Shown here piece after piece: positions 43,831 through 54,010 of a DNA stretch of 64,000 nucleotides. The position numbers were made by a program, and so were the translations under genes. The stretch's first letter is position 1. Each line of letters starts with the position of its first letter. Below the pieces are notes generated by a model. It searched no databases and had not been told where the DNA came from. It saw only the letters and a list, made by a program, of their open reading frames with translations. The stretch is from Candidatus Marimicrobium litorale (GTDB taxonomy: Bacteria; Pseudomonadota; Gammaproteobacteria; Pseudomonadales; Halieaceae): contig NZ_SHNO01000001.1 of assembly GCF_026262645.1 (NCBI RefSeq), positions 1,984,001 through 2,048,000 of the forward strand. The letters are read 5' to 3'.

Positions 43831-44367
43831 TTACGCCGCTGCCTCTTTCTGATCGCGTACTGCTGCGAGCGTGCGAACCAGTTTTCCAGGTACTTCGTTC
43901 ATTGTTTGAACCAGCTTTGTCGCCGGCGCTTTCATAACACTCATCACCATTGAGAGTGCCTGATCGCGCGTTGGCAACTTGGCCAATACATCCAATTGCT
44001 CTGCACCCAGCATCTGGCCGCCAACCGCCAATGCCTTTACTTCAAATTCTTCGTTTTGTTTGGCGAAGTCTTTGAATAGTCGAGCTGCTGCGCCCGGATC
44101 TTCCATAGAAAATCCAAACAGAGAGGGACCGGCCAATGTGTCACTAACACATTCGTACTCAGTTCCCTCGAGAGCCCGCTTGGCCAAGGTATTCCTCACT
44201 ACACGGAGGGTAACCTGTGCTTCGCGAGCATCCTTACGCAGAGCCGTCATACCGTCCACGGTTACGCCGCGCGAGTCGGCGATAACCAAGGACAGTGCAC
44301 TGGTGGCTGTCTCGTTAACTTCAGCTACGATCGCTTTCTTGTCTTCGAGTCCTATTGCCACTGGCAT
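43831..44367 (-). CDS. rplJ: 50S ribosomal protein L10
   Basis: Stalk base that holds L7/L12 dimers; with L12 it autoregulates translation in E. coli. The 178 residues contain [20 protein letters not shown] and [20 protein letters not shown]. It is a little longer than the E. coli protein (165). A 319-base leader without a gene precedes it. Confidence 0.97.
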   Translation of the reverse strand: MPVAIGLEDKKAIVAEVNETATSALSLVIADSRGVTVDGMTALRKDAREAQVTLRVVRNTLAKRALEGTEYECVSDTLAGPSLFGFSMEDPGAAARLFKDFAKQNEEFEVKALAVGGQMLGAEQLDVLAKLPTRDQALSMVMSVMKAPATKLVQTMNEVPGKLVRTLAAVRDQKEAAA

Positions 44368-44686
44368 ACTCCTGGATTGCTACAATTTAAGGTGCCAAGA
44401 ACACTATCGACACCCTTACCACTGGTGAACACATTCACCATCTGCGTAGGCTTTGGCTCTACCTTTCGGCTTTGCCGCAATTAAACTGCCCCGACCACCT
44501 GCATCGGAACAGCACCTACGGTCTTTGATGGCCTTCAGTAATCAGCGCGTGGGCGTCTCGGCCCAATGCCTCGTCCAAAGACCTCAAAGTGGACCGGGAG
44601 GAGCTACCAGTAGGCAACACCGCCGGCCACATGACCCTCCGTCCCTGGAAAGCCTTGAGGAGTCGCCCCTCGTGAGGGCGACCCAA
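44368..44686 (-). promoter_or_regulatory. rplJ leader region (candidate L10 leader)
   Basis: A 319-base gap between rplA and rplJ with no gene. Just after the rplA stop, perfect arms GTCGCCC (44662-44668) and GGGCGAC (44676-44682) form a strong hairpin. The gap position and length match the L10(L12)4-regulated leader of other Gammaproteobacteria, but I did not identify the L10-binding kink-turn itself. Confidence 0.4.
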
Positions 44687-45382
<696 letters not shown>

Positions 45383-45383
45383 T

Positions 45384-45818
45384 TTAGTTTACTCCCTCGA
45401 CGTCAATACCGGCAGAGCGAGCGCTGCCTGCGATGGTGCGAACAGCTGCATCCATATCTGCCGCTGTCAGATCAGGCCACTTCTGTGTCGCAATGTCTTC
45501 CAATTGCGCACGGTTAACCTTGCCAACCTTATTCGTATTCGGCGTCCCCGACCCCTTGCCAATCTTCGCCGCTTTACGCAGCAACACCGACGCGGGCGGC
45601 GTCTTCTTGATGAAAGTGAAAGAACGATCACCATAAACTGTAATGACAACAGGAATCGGCAACCCGGGCTCAATGCCCTGCGTTTCAGCATTGAATGCCT
45701 TACAGAATTCCATGATATTCACACCGTGCTGACCCAGTGCCGGGCCTACGGGTGGGCTTGGATTTGCCTGACCAGCAGGCACTTGGAGCTTGATATAAGC
45801 TTCAACTTTCTTTGCCAT
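45384..45818 (-). CDS. rplK: 50S ribosomal protein L11
   Basis: GTPase-centre protein needed for the RelA stringent response. The 144 residues begin [20 protein letters not shown] and include [20 protein letters not shown] and [21 protein letters not shown]. coli L11 is 142. The 167-base gap to nusG holds a long-range stem (GCTCTGCC 45898-45905 with GGCAGAGC 45953-45960) that could belong to an L1-type leader. Confidence 0.97.
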   Translation of the reverse strand: MAKKVEAYIKLQVPAGQANPSPPVGPALGQHGVNIMEFCKAFNAETQGIEPGLPIPVVITVYGDRSFTFIKKTPPASVLLRKAAKIGKGSGTPNTNKVGKVNRAQLEDIATQKWPDLTAADMDAAVRTIAGSARSAGIDVEGVN

Positions 45819-45985
45819 GTTGCGGTTCTCCAGGGTTCAAACGCCGTTTCAGCCAAATGACTTACTAGGGCTCCCCATTTAGTGGCGACAGAACGCTGCT
45901 CTGCCGCCGATTTTATGGAAACAGATAAAGTCCGTTCCCGATTAAATCCGGGGGCAGAGCTAACACTCTACCCCCACATATATTG

Positions 45986-46519
45986 CTAGGCCTTCTCGAC
46001 CTGGCCAAACTCCAGTTCCACCGGGGTGGAACGGCCAAAAATCAAAACTGCCACGTTCAGGCGACTCTTTTCATAGTTAACATCTTCAACAACACCATTG
46101 AAGTCGTTGAACGGGCCATCCACAACACGCACCATCTCTCCGGGTTCGAACAAGGTTTTGGGCTTCGGAGCCTCCACACCGTCCTCGACACGCTGCAGGA
46201 TGGCATTGGCTTCTTTCTCAGTAATCGGCGCAGGCGCATCTGCCTTGCCACCGATGAAGCCCAGTACACGGGGCGTTTCTTTAACGAGGTGCCATGTTTC
46301 GTCGCTCAGTTCCATCTGCACCAGCACGTAGCCCGGAAAGAACTTGCGCTCACTGCGGCGCTTCTGGCCACCGCGCATTTCAATAACTTCCTCGGTCGGC
46401 ACCAGCACCTCCCCAAAGCGATCCTGCATGCTATGCATCTCAATCCGCTCTTTCAGGGTAGCGGCAACTTTCTTCTCGTACCCAGAGTAGGCGTGAATGA
46501 CGTACCAGCGCATTGCCAT
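45986..46519 (-). CDS. nusG: transcription termination/antitermination protein NusG
   Basis: Transcription elongation factor that binds beta-prime and couples to Rho or S10. The 177 residues start [20 protein letters not shown], have [20 protein letters not shown] near 63, and the C-terminal KOW domain [20 protein letters not shown]. Length equals the usual pseudomonad NusG. A second ATG two codons downstream is possible. It lies 16 bases after secE. Confidence 0.97.
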   Translation of the reverse strand: MAMRWYVIHAYSGYEKKVAATLKERIEMHSMQDRFGEVLVPTEEVIEMRGGQKRRSERKFFPGYVLVQMELSDETWHLVKETPRVLGFIGGKADAPAPITEKEANAILQRVEDGVEAPKPKTLFEPGEMVRVVDGPFNDFNGVVEDVNYEKSRLNVAVLIFGRSTPVELEFGQVEKA

Positions 46520-46535
46520 CAGCTAAATCCTTCCC

Positions 46536-46898
46536 CTATCCAATGGCCAGCGAAACGAGCCAGCCAAAAAATGAATCAAGACCCCACAGCAATAAGGCCA
46601 CCAGGATCACAAAAGCGACCACGATCAATGTTGTCTGCACCGTTTCCTGGCGCGTAGGCCAAACCACCTTACGAATCTCTGTTCGGGAACCCTTAACCAA
46701 CTCCCAAAAAGCAATACCCTTGGCCGTCTGCAATGCAATCATTCCCGCGATAGCGGAAAGAGCGATAATGCCCAGCACCCGATATAGCAAAGACTGGTCG
46801 GAGAAATAGCTATTGCCTACTACCGCTATGGCAACCAGCACAAATACGGCGGACCACTTCGCCGTATCAAACCTACTCTCTGTCGCTTCCGTACTCAT
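46536..46898 (-). CDS. secE: preprotein translocase subunit SecE
   Basis: Clamp subunit of SecYEG. The 120 residues have three hydrophobic segments (about 17-32, 38-58 and 92-112), and the conserved amphipathic stretch GSRTEIRKVVWPTRQETVQT before the last. The three-TM form is typical of Gammaproteobacteria. It lies 56 bases after tRNA-Trp and directly before nusG. Confidence 0.95.
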   Translation of the reverse strand: MSTEATESRFDTAKWSAVFVLVAIAVVGNSYFSDQSLLYRVLGIIALSAIAGMIALQTAKGIAFWELVKGSRTEIRKVVWPTRQETVQTTLIVVAFVILVALLLWGLDSFFGWLVSLAIG

Positions 46899-46954
46899 TC
46901 AGTGAACCTTGCCTACCTCAACGGATTTACACCCGGGGCTTTTCCCGCCATAAA

Positions 46955-47030
<76 letters not shown>

Positions 47031-47041
47031 AAAAATCCCAC

Positions 47042-47090
47042 TTAGACAACGAAGCCGAGCTGCTCTCTCAAGCGGCTCGGCTTTGTCTAA
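47042..47090 (-). promoter_or_regulatory. long intercistronic stem between tuf2 and tRNA-Trp
   Basis: AAGCCGAGC (47052-47060) pairs with GCTCGGCTT (47075-47083), and flanking TTAGACA (47042-47048) pairs with TGTCTAA (47084-47090): 16 pairs with a 3-base bulge and a 14-base loop. There is no T-run on the minus strand. It lies 12 bases upstream of tRNA-Trp in the transcript and may be an RNA-processing or attenuation signal. Confidence 0.5.
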
Positions 47091-47100
47091 TACATGAGGC

Positions 47101-47116
47101 CAGAGTCGTGACTCTG
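47101..47116 (-). promoter_or_regulatory. palindrome just after the tuf2 stop
   Basis: CAGAGTC-GT-GACTCTG, a perfect 7-base-arm palindrome 14 bases after the tuf2 stop. The RNA stem extends outwards to GGTCAGAG/CTCTGGCC with a U-G pair. It is one of two consecutive stems between tuf2 and tRNA-Trp and has no T-run. Confidence 0.45.
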
Positions 47117-47130
47117 ACCCCGGTCAAACG

Positions 47131-48354
47131 TTACTCGATGATCTTGGCTACCACGCCAGCACCAACAGTGCGGCCACCCTCGCGAATCGCGAAACGCAGG
47201 CCCTCTTCCATTGCAATCGGTGCTATCAGCGTCGCTTCCATCTGCACGTTGTCACCAGGCATTACCATCTCAACACCCTCCGGCAACTCAACCGCACCGG
47301 TAACATCTGTCGTACGGAAGTAAAACTGTGGACGGTAACCCTTGAAAAACGGCGTGTGACGACCACCCTCGTCCTTCGACAAAATGTAAACCTCTGCCTC
47401 AAACTTGGTATGAGGGTTAACACTGCCCGGAACCGCAAGTACCTGGCCACGCTCTACTTCTTCGCGCTTGGTACCACGCAGCAGTACGCCCACGTTCTCA
47501 CCGGCACGACCCTCGTCCAACAGCTTGCGGAACATCTCGACACCCGTACACGTCGTCGTCTGAGTCTCTTTGATACCGACAATCTCGATCTCTTCGCCTA
47601 CCTTGATCACTCCACGCTCTACACGACCGGTGACAACCGTACCGCGACCAGAGATAGAGAACACATCTTCAACCGGCATCAGGAACGGCTGGTCTATCGC
47701 ACGCTCCGGCTCAGGAATGTAGGAATCCAGCGTCTCAACCAGTTCCTTCACCGCGGAAGTACCCAAACCATTATCGTCCTTGCCTTCCAGCGCCATCAGG
47801 GCAGAACCACAGATGATCGGCGTGTCGTCTCCAGGAAACTCATACTGGTCCAGCAGCTCACGCAGCTCCATTTCAACCAGCTCTTTCATCTCAGCGTACT
47901 CGTCAGAGTCTGCACCGCCGCAGTCTTCCGCCAGCAGGTCCGCCTTGTTCATAAACACAACAATGTAGGGCACGCCTACCTGGCGTGACAGCAGAATGTG
48001 CTCGCGTGTCTGCGGCATAGGACCGTCCGTCGCGCCACACACCAAAATAGCACCGTCCATCTGTGCAGCACCGGTGATCATGTTCTTCACATAGTCGGCG
48101 TGTCCCGGGCAGTCTACGTGTGCGTAGTGACGTCCAGGCGACTCATATTCTACGTGTGACGTCGCAATCGTAATGCCACGCTCTTTCTCTTCCGGGGCGT
48201 TGTCGATACCGTCAAACTCGACCGCTTCTCCTCCCCATACCTCAGAGCATACGCGCGTCAGCGCCGCCGTCAGCGTCGTTTTACCGTGGTCAACGTGGCC
48301 AATCGTACCTACGTTAACGTGGGGTTTTGTACGTTCAAATGTTTCCTTGGACAT
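47131..48354 (-). CDS. tuf: elongation factor Tu, copy 2
   Basis: Second copy of EF-Tu, 407 residues, same protein as copy 1. Comparing the two coding sequences I see only two differences: 47563 (A against G at 28157) and 47701 (A against G at 28295), both silent, plus an ATG start here against GTG in copy 1. The identity stops at both ends of the coding region. AGGAG lies 9 bases before the ATG at 48354; an in-frame GTG at 48360 is less likely. It is cotranscribed with the upstream tRNA genes. Confidence 0.98.
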   Translation of the reverse strand: MSKETFERTKPHVNVGTIGHVDHGKTTLTAALTRVCSEVWGGEAVEFDGIDNAPEEKERGITIATSHVEYESPGRHYAHVDCPGHADYVKNMITGAAQMDGAILVCGATDGPMPQTREHILLSRQVGVPYIVVFMNKADLLAEDCGGADSDEYAEMKELVEMELRELLDQYEFPGDDTPIICGSALMALEGKDDNGLGTSAVKELVETLDSYIPEPERAIDQPFLMPVEDVFSISGRGTVVTGRVERGVIKVGEEIEIVGIKETQTTTCTGVEMFRKLLDEGRAGENVGVLLRGTKREEVERGQVLAVPGSVNPHTKFEAEVYILSKDEGGRHTPFFKGYRPQFYFRTTDVTGAVELPEGVEMVMPGDNVQMEATLIAPIAMEEGLRFAIREGGRTVGAGVVAKIIE

Positions 48355-48461
48355 AACCACGGTCTCCTATCAAACACCGTTACTGGCCCTGGGGCCTCGA
48401 TTAATGAATTTCAGTACTTCTGTTACACAGCCTGAATGCTCAATCACAAACAGACTCAATT

Positions 48462-48537
<76 letters not shown>

Positions 48538-48554
48538 GCATCCTTCCTCAATAT

Positions 48555-48628
<74 letters not shown>

Positions 48629-48767
48629 TACACTCTCGCCCAAAGACACCACTCCGGGCCTCGGTCGATTCAATGGCATCCACCAACCCACTCTGCCCTC
48701 GCTTCAGGCACGCGCAAGCCCTGTTCCGGCCCCGCTCCCGTCCTCGCACCATTTTGAGCCTCAATCA

Positions 48768-48851
48768 TGGTGGAGGGGGGTGGATTCGAACCACCGAAGC
48801 TCGCGCGTCAGATTTACAGTCTGATCCCTTTGGCCACTCGGGAACCCCTCC
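48768..48851 (-). tRNA. tyrU: tRNA-Tyr (GTA)
   Basis: 84-base class II tRNA with a long variable arm (ACGCGCGAGCTTCGGT region), acceptor GGAGGGG/CCCCTCC, anticodon loop CTGTAAA (anticodon GTA) and encoded CCA. It is the first gene of the tRNA-tuf2 unit, separated from tRNA-Gly by about 140 bases. Confidence 0.97.
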
Positions 48852-48863
48852 GGAAGGCGCCAC

Positions 48864-48892
48864 ATTGTCCGGATGGGCCCCGATCTTGTCAA
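48864..48892 (-). promoter_or_regulatory. promoter of the tRNA-Tyr/Gly/Thr-tuf2 unit
   Basis: On the minus strand: TTGACA (perfect -35, 48887-48892), 17-base spacer, GACAAT (-10, 48864-48869), followed by a GC-rich discriminator GTGGCGCC, the usual mark of stringently controlled stable-RNA promoters. The predicted start is 5-7 bases before tRNA-Tyr. The rest of 48893-49086 shows nothing. Confidence 0.82.
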
Positions 48893-49086
48893 CCGCTTAT
48901 CCCAATAAAATTATTGACTTACAACCTGACCTCGCCGCCGATGCTGGGAGGGCAACCAACACGACAATATCGGTTATATTTTAACCAGATTCCGGGTGGT
49001 CGACTCCATTTACACGCCGCTTCGAAGTCGCCTTACTTTACATGCATACGCAGGCTACATGTTTATCCGGTCGTGCGGGCGCTCCG

Positions 49087-50601
49087 CTAGGAATAGAGGG
49101 CCCGGAGTTCCGCTTTTTGCACTTTGCCCATCGCGTTTCGGGGCAATTCCTCCACAATCTGCACCGTTTTGGGTACCTTAAATCCGGCGATACGCTCCCT
49201 CAAGGCCTCGATGACCTCCTCGGAGGACACCACCGCCTCGCCCTCCTCGCGCACTACAACCGCAACCAGTGCTTCGCCAAAATCGGCGTCGGGTATACCA
49301 ATCACCGCCGACTCATCGATACCGGGAATACTATTGATCAATAACTCGATCTCCCGAGGGTAAATATTTAACCCCCCGCTGATTACCATGTCTTTTGAAC
49401 GCCCTACGATCGAGATATAGCCCGTCCCGTCCACGCTGGCCTGATCACCTGTAATGAAAAAACCGTCTGGCGTGAAATCTTCCGCAGTTTTTCCTGGCAG
49501 ATTCCAGTACCCGACAAACACATTATCGCCTCGCACCTGCAAGTCACCCACCGCACCTGAGGCACACGGGGCGCCGTCTTCAGCACAAATTCTCACATCA
49601 ACGCCCGGCAGCGGAAACCCTACCGTTCCCGCTCGTCTTTCCCCCTTCAGTGGATTAGAGGTGTTCATACCCGTCTCGGTCATTCCGTAGCGCTCCAGGA
49701 TGGTGTGGCCGGAGCGGGCCTCGAATGCAGAGAACGTATCCGGCAGTAACGGCGCAGAACCTGAAATGAACAAGCGCATGCCTGCACACATCTGTGCGCC
49801 AAACGCCGGCTCCGCCAATAATCGCGTGTAATAGGTCGGCACACCCATCATTACCGTCGACTGAGGTAAGCTCTCCAGCACTTCGCGCACCGCGTAACGC
49901 GATAGCCACCGCATCCTGCAACCACTCATAAGCGCACAGCCGATGGCCACGAATAAGCCGTGTACATGAAAAATCGGCAGCGCGTGAAGCAGGCAGTCGT
50001 CCTGCGTGAAACCCCAGTAATCCACCAGTGTTGATGCATTTGCAACGAGGTTACCATGCGAAAGCATAATGCCCTTGGGCGTTCCGGTAGTGCCAGAGGA
50101 ATAAACCAGTGCGGCGATATCGCTGGCGACAGTATCTACGGCAGCAAAATCTGTTGAACGCGGTTTGAGTGCCTGCGACAAGGTCCCGGCGCCTTGCGCG
50201 CCCAATGTATATAGGTGCGGTGTGCCCACCACACCACACAGGGTTCGCAGCTGCACCTCATTAGCGGTGTCACACACCAGCAGTGACGAACACGCATCTG
50301 TCAGGAAAAATTGCAGCTCCTCCTGTGTGTAGGCAGTATTGAGAGGATGAAAAACCATACCGGCGCGCAGGGTGCCGAGGAACAGCCAGAGCCCCTGAGG
50401 CGACTTCTCAACCTGAACGGAGACCCTGTCTCCTTTGTGCAACCCGAGACCGTGAAGAAAATTGGCTACACGGGCAGATTCGCGCTCTGCATCACCATAT
50501 GTAAAACGCTCTCCCGTATCTGTCTCCAGTAACACTGAATCGGGAGACGGGAAATGCTCACTGTAAGTGGAGTAAAGATTTAATGGACCTGAATCAGGCA
50601 T
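49087..50601 (-). CDS. matB: malonyl-CoA synthetase (malonate--CoA ligase, MatB-like)
   Basis: Acyl-adenylate-forming enzyme predicted to make malonyl-CoA from malonate, ATP and CoA. The 504 residues carry the AMP-binding loop YSSGTTGTPKG near 167, the MatB-type segment LLHALPIFHVHGLFVAIGCA near 205, YGMTETG near 310 and the C-terminal catalytic-Lys region PRNAMGKVQKAELR. The ATG at 50601 has GGA 9 bases upstream; an ATG at 50607 is also possible, and longer frames run into tRNA-Thr. It lies 17 bases downstream of tRNA-Thr(TGT). No malonate transporter or decarboxylase is nearby, so the in vivo substrate is uncertain. Confidence 0.85.
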   Translation of the reverse strand: MPDSGPLNLYSTYSEHFPSPDSVLLETDTGERFTYGDAERESARVANFLHGLGLHKGDRVSVQVEKSPQGLWLFLGTLRAGMVFHPLNTAYTQEELQFFLTDACSSLLVCDTANEVQLRTLCGVVGTPHLYTLGAQGAGTLSQALKPRSTDFAAVDTVASDIAALVYSSGTTGTPKGIMLSHGNLVANASTLVDYWGFTQDDCLLHALPIFHVHGLFVAIGCALMSGCRMRWLSRYAVREVLESLPQSTVMMGVPTYYTRLLAEPAFGAQMCAGMRLFISGSAPLLPDTFSAFEARSGHTILERYGMTETGMNTSNPLKGERRAGTVGFPLPGVDVRICAEDGAPCASGAVGDLQVRGDNVFVGYWNLPGKTAEDFTPDGFFITGDQASVDGTGYISIVGRSKDMVISGGLNIYPREIELLINSIPGIDESAVIGIPDADFGEALVAVVVREEGEAVVSSEEVIEALRERIAGFKVPKTVQIVEELPRNAMGKVQKAELRALYS

Positions 50602-50618
50602 GATCATAAGTCCAGAAA

Positions 50619-50694
50619 TGGAGCTGGCGAGAGGAGTCGAACCCCCGACCGGCTGATTACAAATCAGCTGCTCTACCAACTGAGCTACGCCAGC
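50619..50694 (-). tRNA. tRNA-Thr (TGT)
   Basis: 76-base cloverleaf with acceptor GCTGGCG/CGCCAGC, anticodon stem-loop CTGAT-TTGTAAT-type with anticodon TGT, T loop TTCGACT and encoded CCA. It is the only complete copy. Its 5' half (38 bases, up to the anticodon loop) recurs at 52049-52086 and 54162-54199 with a single base change. Confidence 0.96.
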
Positions 50695-50741
50695 AGTTCA
50701 GATAAGGGACTCAACCGTGCAGCCCCTCGGAAGCGGGAGCA

Positions 50742-50770
50742 ATTCTAGGGGAAGTGGCTTGGGGGTGCAA
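50742..50770 (-). promoter_or_regulatory. promoter of tRNA-Thr(TGT)
   Basis: On the minus strand: TTGCAC (-35, 50765-50770), 17-base spacer, TAGAAT (-10, 50742-50747). The same positions read TTGCAC and a broken -10 (TGAAGT) in unit 2, and TCGCAC with TAGATT in unit 3. The intact tRNA therefore has the best -10 box of the three. Confidence 0.65.
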
Positions 50771-50865
50771 CCGGAATTGGCGAAGCTTTAACAACGGTTG
50801 AAGACGCCTTCTGGGAACCGGGAGAAGGGTTCAGTATAGGTTCGGTATAGGCAGGGGCCAGATAC

Positions 50866-50893
50866 AAAAAAGCCCGCGAAGTGACGTGCTTTG
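50866..50893 (-). terminator. terminator of the secreted-protein gene at unit 1
   Basis: On the minus strand AAAGC...GCTTT arms with a partly paired interior (ACG/CGCGG) are followed by six T. It lies about 17 bases after the stop of the 50911-51675 gene and is homologous in position and flank (AGATACAAAAA) to the terminator at 54371-54394. Confidence 0.7.
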
Positions 50894-50910
50894 AATCGGA
50901 CGAAAACCGC

Positions 50911-51675
50911 TCAATGGTTAACGCAGGTTACCCCGGCGCAACTCGCTGTTTCACATACTGCTCCACAACTGGGATTCACAGAGGAAGGCTCCTGATCAGG
51001 ATTGGCGATGGAAATACAATTGTCCCCGGCATCGGTGACACCATCTGAATCGGCATCCTCGGTCAACTCCCACAAGCTGTTTCCACCATTGTTGTATACG
51101 GTTGCAACACCACCCGCGTCGAGAACCAGCGGGTTTACCAACACCCTGCTGCTATAAGCCCAACCGGCAGGAACCGACATGCCAATAAACGCGTCAAGAT
51201 TACCCATTACAATGTCGGTAGTTTCGAGATAGTCGATATCCGCGATGAACATCGTGTAGACTTTTCCATCAGGCGCACTTAACTCGTGCACTACTGAACC
51301 CGCATCAAAGGTGAACGGTATATCGCGTTCCACTCGAAACCCATTAACACCAGCACCCAGCGAGACATTACCCAACAAGGTAGCTAGGTAATCGAACGTA
51401 AATCCTGCGTGCACGAAACTGGAGGCGACCCCTTGCGGTGGCACTGAAGTGATTTCCCAGGAATTCATTGCTCCCTCAACACGCAGAACGGACTGATAGC
51501 CTTGGGGCGGAGTCAGGCTGTCGAACTCTGCCACCGTACAGTCACAACGATAGACGTAGGGTCCTGTTTTGTATTCGAGAGAATATATTTGACTGGCAGC
51601 GCTTACAGAATAGCCTGACAGGACCGCGACGAAGAGTAGCCGGAAAAATAATGCTGTTTTCGTTAAGTTGCGCAT
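50911..51675 (-). CDS. secreted protein of unknown function with TSP3/Cys-rich C-terminal tail
   Basis: I do not recognise the main domain. The 254 residues start with a signal peptide (MRNLTKTALFFRLLFVAVLS, cleavage after VSAAS or nearby), followed by a beta-rich region of about 170 residues with two early Cys (CDC). The last 47 residues are a thrombospondin-type-3-like repeat (DADSDGVTDAGDNCISIANP) and a Cys cluster C-G-x2-C-x4-C-x4-C. The same tail ends the SGNH-like protein at 54.4 kb. The ATG at 51675 has GGAAG 7 bases upstream; the frame extends 10 codons further. It is read towards tRNA-Thr and has its own terminator. Confidence 0.75.
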   Translation of the reverse strand: MRNLTKTALFFRLLFVAVLSGYSVSAASQIYSLEYKTGPYVYRCDCTVAEFDSLTPPQGYQSVLRVEGAMNSWEITSVPPQGVASSFVHAGFTFDYLATLLGNVSLGAGVNGFRVERDIPFTFDAGSVVHELSAPDGKVYTMFIADIDYLETTDIVMGNLDAFIGMSVPAGWAYSSRVLVNPLVLDAGGVATVYNNGGNSLWELTEDADSDGVTDAGDNCISIANPDQEPSSVNPSCGAVCETASCAGVTCVNH

Positions 51676-51705
51676 GGCCTTACTTCCACGTATGAGCACT
51701 ATCAT

Positions 51706-52002
51706 TTAACGTGATCTGCTCATCAATCTACAAAGAGTCGTGTGGACGTATCACCCTATTGCTCGGTAATGTATGTCTTTTGCGGCCAATTAGACTAGAG
51801 CTCACACCGTGCTCGGGTTCTTCCACATAAATTTCTTACACCGCGTCTGCAACCCTACTTTGAACGCAGGCTATTTGCACCAGAATCTTTTCGCGCTTTC
51901 TAGGAGGCAATCCAAGATGTCGGCGGTCAACTGCATCCACCATTGAGCCAGTTGGCTCGGTAGACGCTCAGTCGTAGCCCACCTGTCATAGTGTCAGGCA
52001 AA
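51706..52002. other. gene-free stretch between the secreted protein and repeat unit 2
   Basis: No coding region is visible. Small symmetric motifs occur: GAGCCA-GT-TGGCTC near 51945, and the near-palindrome CCTGTCA-TAG-TGTCAGG at 51982-51998. Neither has the T-run of a terminator. An AGGAGG-led nine-codon frame near 51902-51945 looks accidental. Confidence 0.5.
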
Positions 52003-52255
52003 AAAGGTTTCTTGGAGTTACTGACGCCGTAAAACTGACTCCGAGGTCTTACAAATCACCTGCTCTACCAACTGAGCTACGCCAGCAGTTCAGATAAGAG
52101 ACTTCACATAGCAGCCCCTCGGAACCGCGCGCAACTTCATGGCAATGGCCTCAGGGGTGCAACCAGGATGAGGCAGATGCTTACGAGGGTGGAACTGTCT
52201 TTTTGAATGGCGGGGAACAGTGCCGGTATAGGATCGGCATGGTTATGGCTTGTGT
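52003..52255 (-). repeat. tRNA-Thr-anchored repeat, unit 2
   Basis: Left arm of about 45 bases (52003-52048), shared with unit 3 but not with the real tRNA. Then the tRNA-Thr 5' half (52049-52086), the discriminator GCAGCCCCTCGG, a decayed promoter and the GTATAGGaTCGG motif near 52227. The terminator and gene tail found in units 1 and 3 are missing. It lies 1392 bases from unit 1, core to core, in the same orientation. Confidence 0.8.
52049..52086 (-). pseudogene. tRNA-Thr 5'-half fragment (unit 2)
   Basis: 38 bases identical to the 5' half of tRNA-Thr(TGT) except G to C at the position matching 50667. Similarity ends right after the anticodon (TTTGTAA on the tRNA strand). No T arm, 3' acceptor strand or CCA follows, so it cannot be a working tRNA. 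Confidence 0.9.
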
Positions 52256-52341
52256 GAGCTTTCGCCGACAAGCGGCCATTCCATCAACCCCGTAACTCTT
52301 TATAATGGTACCGAAGCCTACTCCGAAAAGAAGTAATGTAT

Positions 52342-53928
52342 ATGATTTCTCTCAATCTACGATTCAAGGTTTTCGGTATTACATTAGGTATAATCGCCGG
52401 CCTAATTTCGATGGGTGCGAGCGCCAAGACAGATAAACCAAATATTCTTGTTATCTGGGGTGACGATATTGGAATCGACAATATCAGCTCCTATAACCTC
52501 GGAATGATGGGTTACAAGACGCCCAATATAGACCGCATTGCTCGTGAAGGTGCGCTCTTTACCGATGCTTACGCAGAACAAACCTGTACCGCCGGTCGCG
52601 CCGCATTCATAACAGGCCAACACCCTTTTCGAACAGGGCTACTTACTATAGGCATGCCTGGCTCCGATCATGGTATTCCACAGTGGACGCCGACAATCGC
52701 GCACGTCATGAAAAATCATGGTTACGCGACCGCTCAGTTCGGCAAGAATCATTTGGGTGATCAGGATCACCATCTGCCCACTGAGTTCGGCTTTGATGAG
52801 TTTTTTGGGAATTTATACCACCTTAATGCAGAGGAAGAACCGGAGGGGTACTACTACCCCAAAGATCCAGAATTCAGACGCAAATACGCTCCTCGCGGTG
52901 TGATCAAATCTTCGGCAGACGGAAAAATAGAAGATACCGGGCCGATGACTCGCAAACGCATGGAAACAGCCGATGAAGAGTTCTTGGGTGAGGCTCTGCG
53001 GTTTATCGACAAGTCTAATGCACAAGAGAAGCCGTTCTTTGTCTGGTTTTCCGCAACACGTATGCATGTATGGACAAGGCTCAAAGAGGAAGCGGTCGGC
53101 CGAACTGGCATTGGGCTATATCCTGACGGCATGGTCGAGCACGACGACCACGTTGGGATTCTGCTCGATAAGCTCGATGAGTTGGGCATTGCAGACAATA
53201 CCATCGTCATGTATTCCACAGATAATGGCGCAGAAACCTTCACCTGGCCTGATGGGGGTACCACGCGATTCCACGGGGAAAAGGGTACAAACTGGGAAGG
53301 CGGACACCGTGTGCCTTTAATGGTTAGGTGGCCTGGCGTCTTTGAGAACGGCACCATCATCAACGATATGATCGCTCATAATGACTGGATGCCAACTTTC
53401 GCTGCGGCATTGGGAGAACCTGATCTCGTCGAAAAAATGAAGGAAGGCTATACGTCAGGTAACAAGAAATTCAAAGTTCATCTGGATGGTTACAATTTCT
53501 TGCCTTACTTTAAAGGGGAAGCATCTGAAGCACCCAGAGAAGAATACTTTTATTTCTTTGCCGATGGCGCATTAAATGCCGTTCGCTGGAAAGACTGGAA
53601 AATTCATTTCGCCATCTGGGATGGCAACATAGCCATGGGAGAGCGCAGAGTTATCGGCTGGCCGATGATAGTAAACCTTCGTGCAGATCCCTTTGAAAAA
53701 GGGCCGCTAGAGTCAGATATGTACTTACGCTGGTACGGCGATCAGATGTGGCTATTTGTGCCTGTTCAGGAGCAGATTCGCAGTTTCCTTGCCACTATTC
53801 CCGACTATCCGTTTCAGGAAGGCGGGATGCTCAACCCTTCAGATATCGGTTATCACACTTTGAAAACCGCCAAGGCGCTCAAACGCCTTGAGGATTTGGA
53901 GTCCATCAGCACACCAGTTGGCCGCTAG
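52342..53928 (+). CDS. secreted type I sulfatase (arylsulfatase family)
   Basis: Predicted to remove sulfate esters, probably from an algal-type polysaccharide or another organic sulfate. The 528 residues have a signal peptide ending SMGASA, the metal-binding WGDDIG near 41, the formylglycine site CTAGR with Cys at about 82 (the C-x-A-x-R form rather than C-x-P-S-R), FGKNHLG near 134 and STDNGAE near 294. ATG 52342 has AAAGAAG about 8 bases upstream; an ATG at 52336 is too close to it. It needs a formylglycine-generating enzyme, which is not in the window. It is the only gene between repeat units 2 and 3 and runs opposite to its neighbours. Confidence 0.92.
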   Translation: MISLNLRFKVFGITLGIIAGLISMGASAKTDKPNILVIWGDDIGIDNISSYNLGMMGYKTPNIDRIAREGALFTDAYAEQTCTAGRAAFITGQHPFRTGLLTIGMPGSDHGIPQWTPTIAHVMKNHGYATAQFGKNHLGDQDHHLPTEFGFDEFFGNLYHLNAEEEPEGYYYPKDPEFRRKYAPRGVIKSSADGKIEDTGPMTRKRMETADEEFLGEALRFIDKSNAQEKPFFVWFSATRMHVWTRLKEEAVGRTGIGLYPDGMVEHDDHVGILLDKLDELGIADNTIVMYSTDNGAETFTWPDGGTTRFHGEKGTNWEGGHRVPLMVRWPGVFENGTIINDMIAHNDWMPTFAAALGEPDLVEKMKEGYTSGNKKFKVHLDGYNFLPYFKGEASEAPREEYFYFFADGALNAVRWKDWKIHFAIWDGNIAMGERRVIGWPMIVNLRADPFEKGPLESDMYLRWYGDQMWLFVPVQEQIRSFLATIPDYPFQEGGMLNPSDIGYHTLKTAKALKRLEDLESISTPVGR

Positions 53929-53946
53929 GAGACTCGAAAATTCCGT

Positions 53947-53981
53947 TTGCGCCAGAAATTCAGCTTTTGCTGCTGGCGCAA
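53947..53981. repeat. inverted repeat after the sulfatase gene
   Basis: Perfect 9-base arms TTGCGCCAG (53947-53955) and CTGGCGCAA (53973-53981). Inside is a second stem, CAGC-TTTT-GCTG (53961-53972). It starts 18 bases after the sulfatase stop and could be a terminator without a T-run, or an end structure of an inserted segment. Confidence 0.6.
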
Positions 53982-54010
53982 CGTGGAGATTCGGATGCTC
54001 GGAGCTATAC

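Larger units (their letters stand above)
50657..50905 (-). repeat. tRNA-Thr-anchored repeat, unit 1 (intact tRNA, promoter, terminator)
   Basis: Reference copy of the repeat. From left to right: tRNA-Thr 5' half (50657-50694), a GC-rich discriminator (GCAGCCCCTCGG), the tRNA promoter, the motif GTTCAGTATAGG near 50829, AGATACAAAAAAGCCCG at the terminator, then the 3' end of a secreted-protein gene. Units 2 and 3 follow the same order. Unit 3 matches through to the coding tail; unit 2 matches up to about 52250. Confidence 0.85.

Noticed and set aside
51982..52005. Terminator at CCTGTCATAGTGTCAGG plus A-run
   Set aside because: Arms contain a central mismatch and the A-run lies on the wrong side for either strand.
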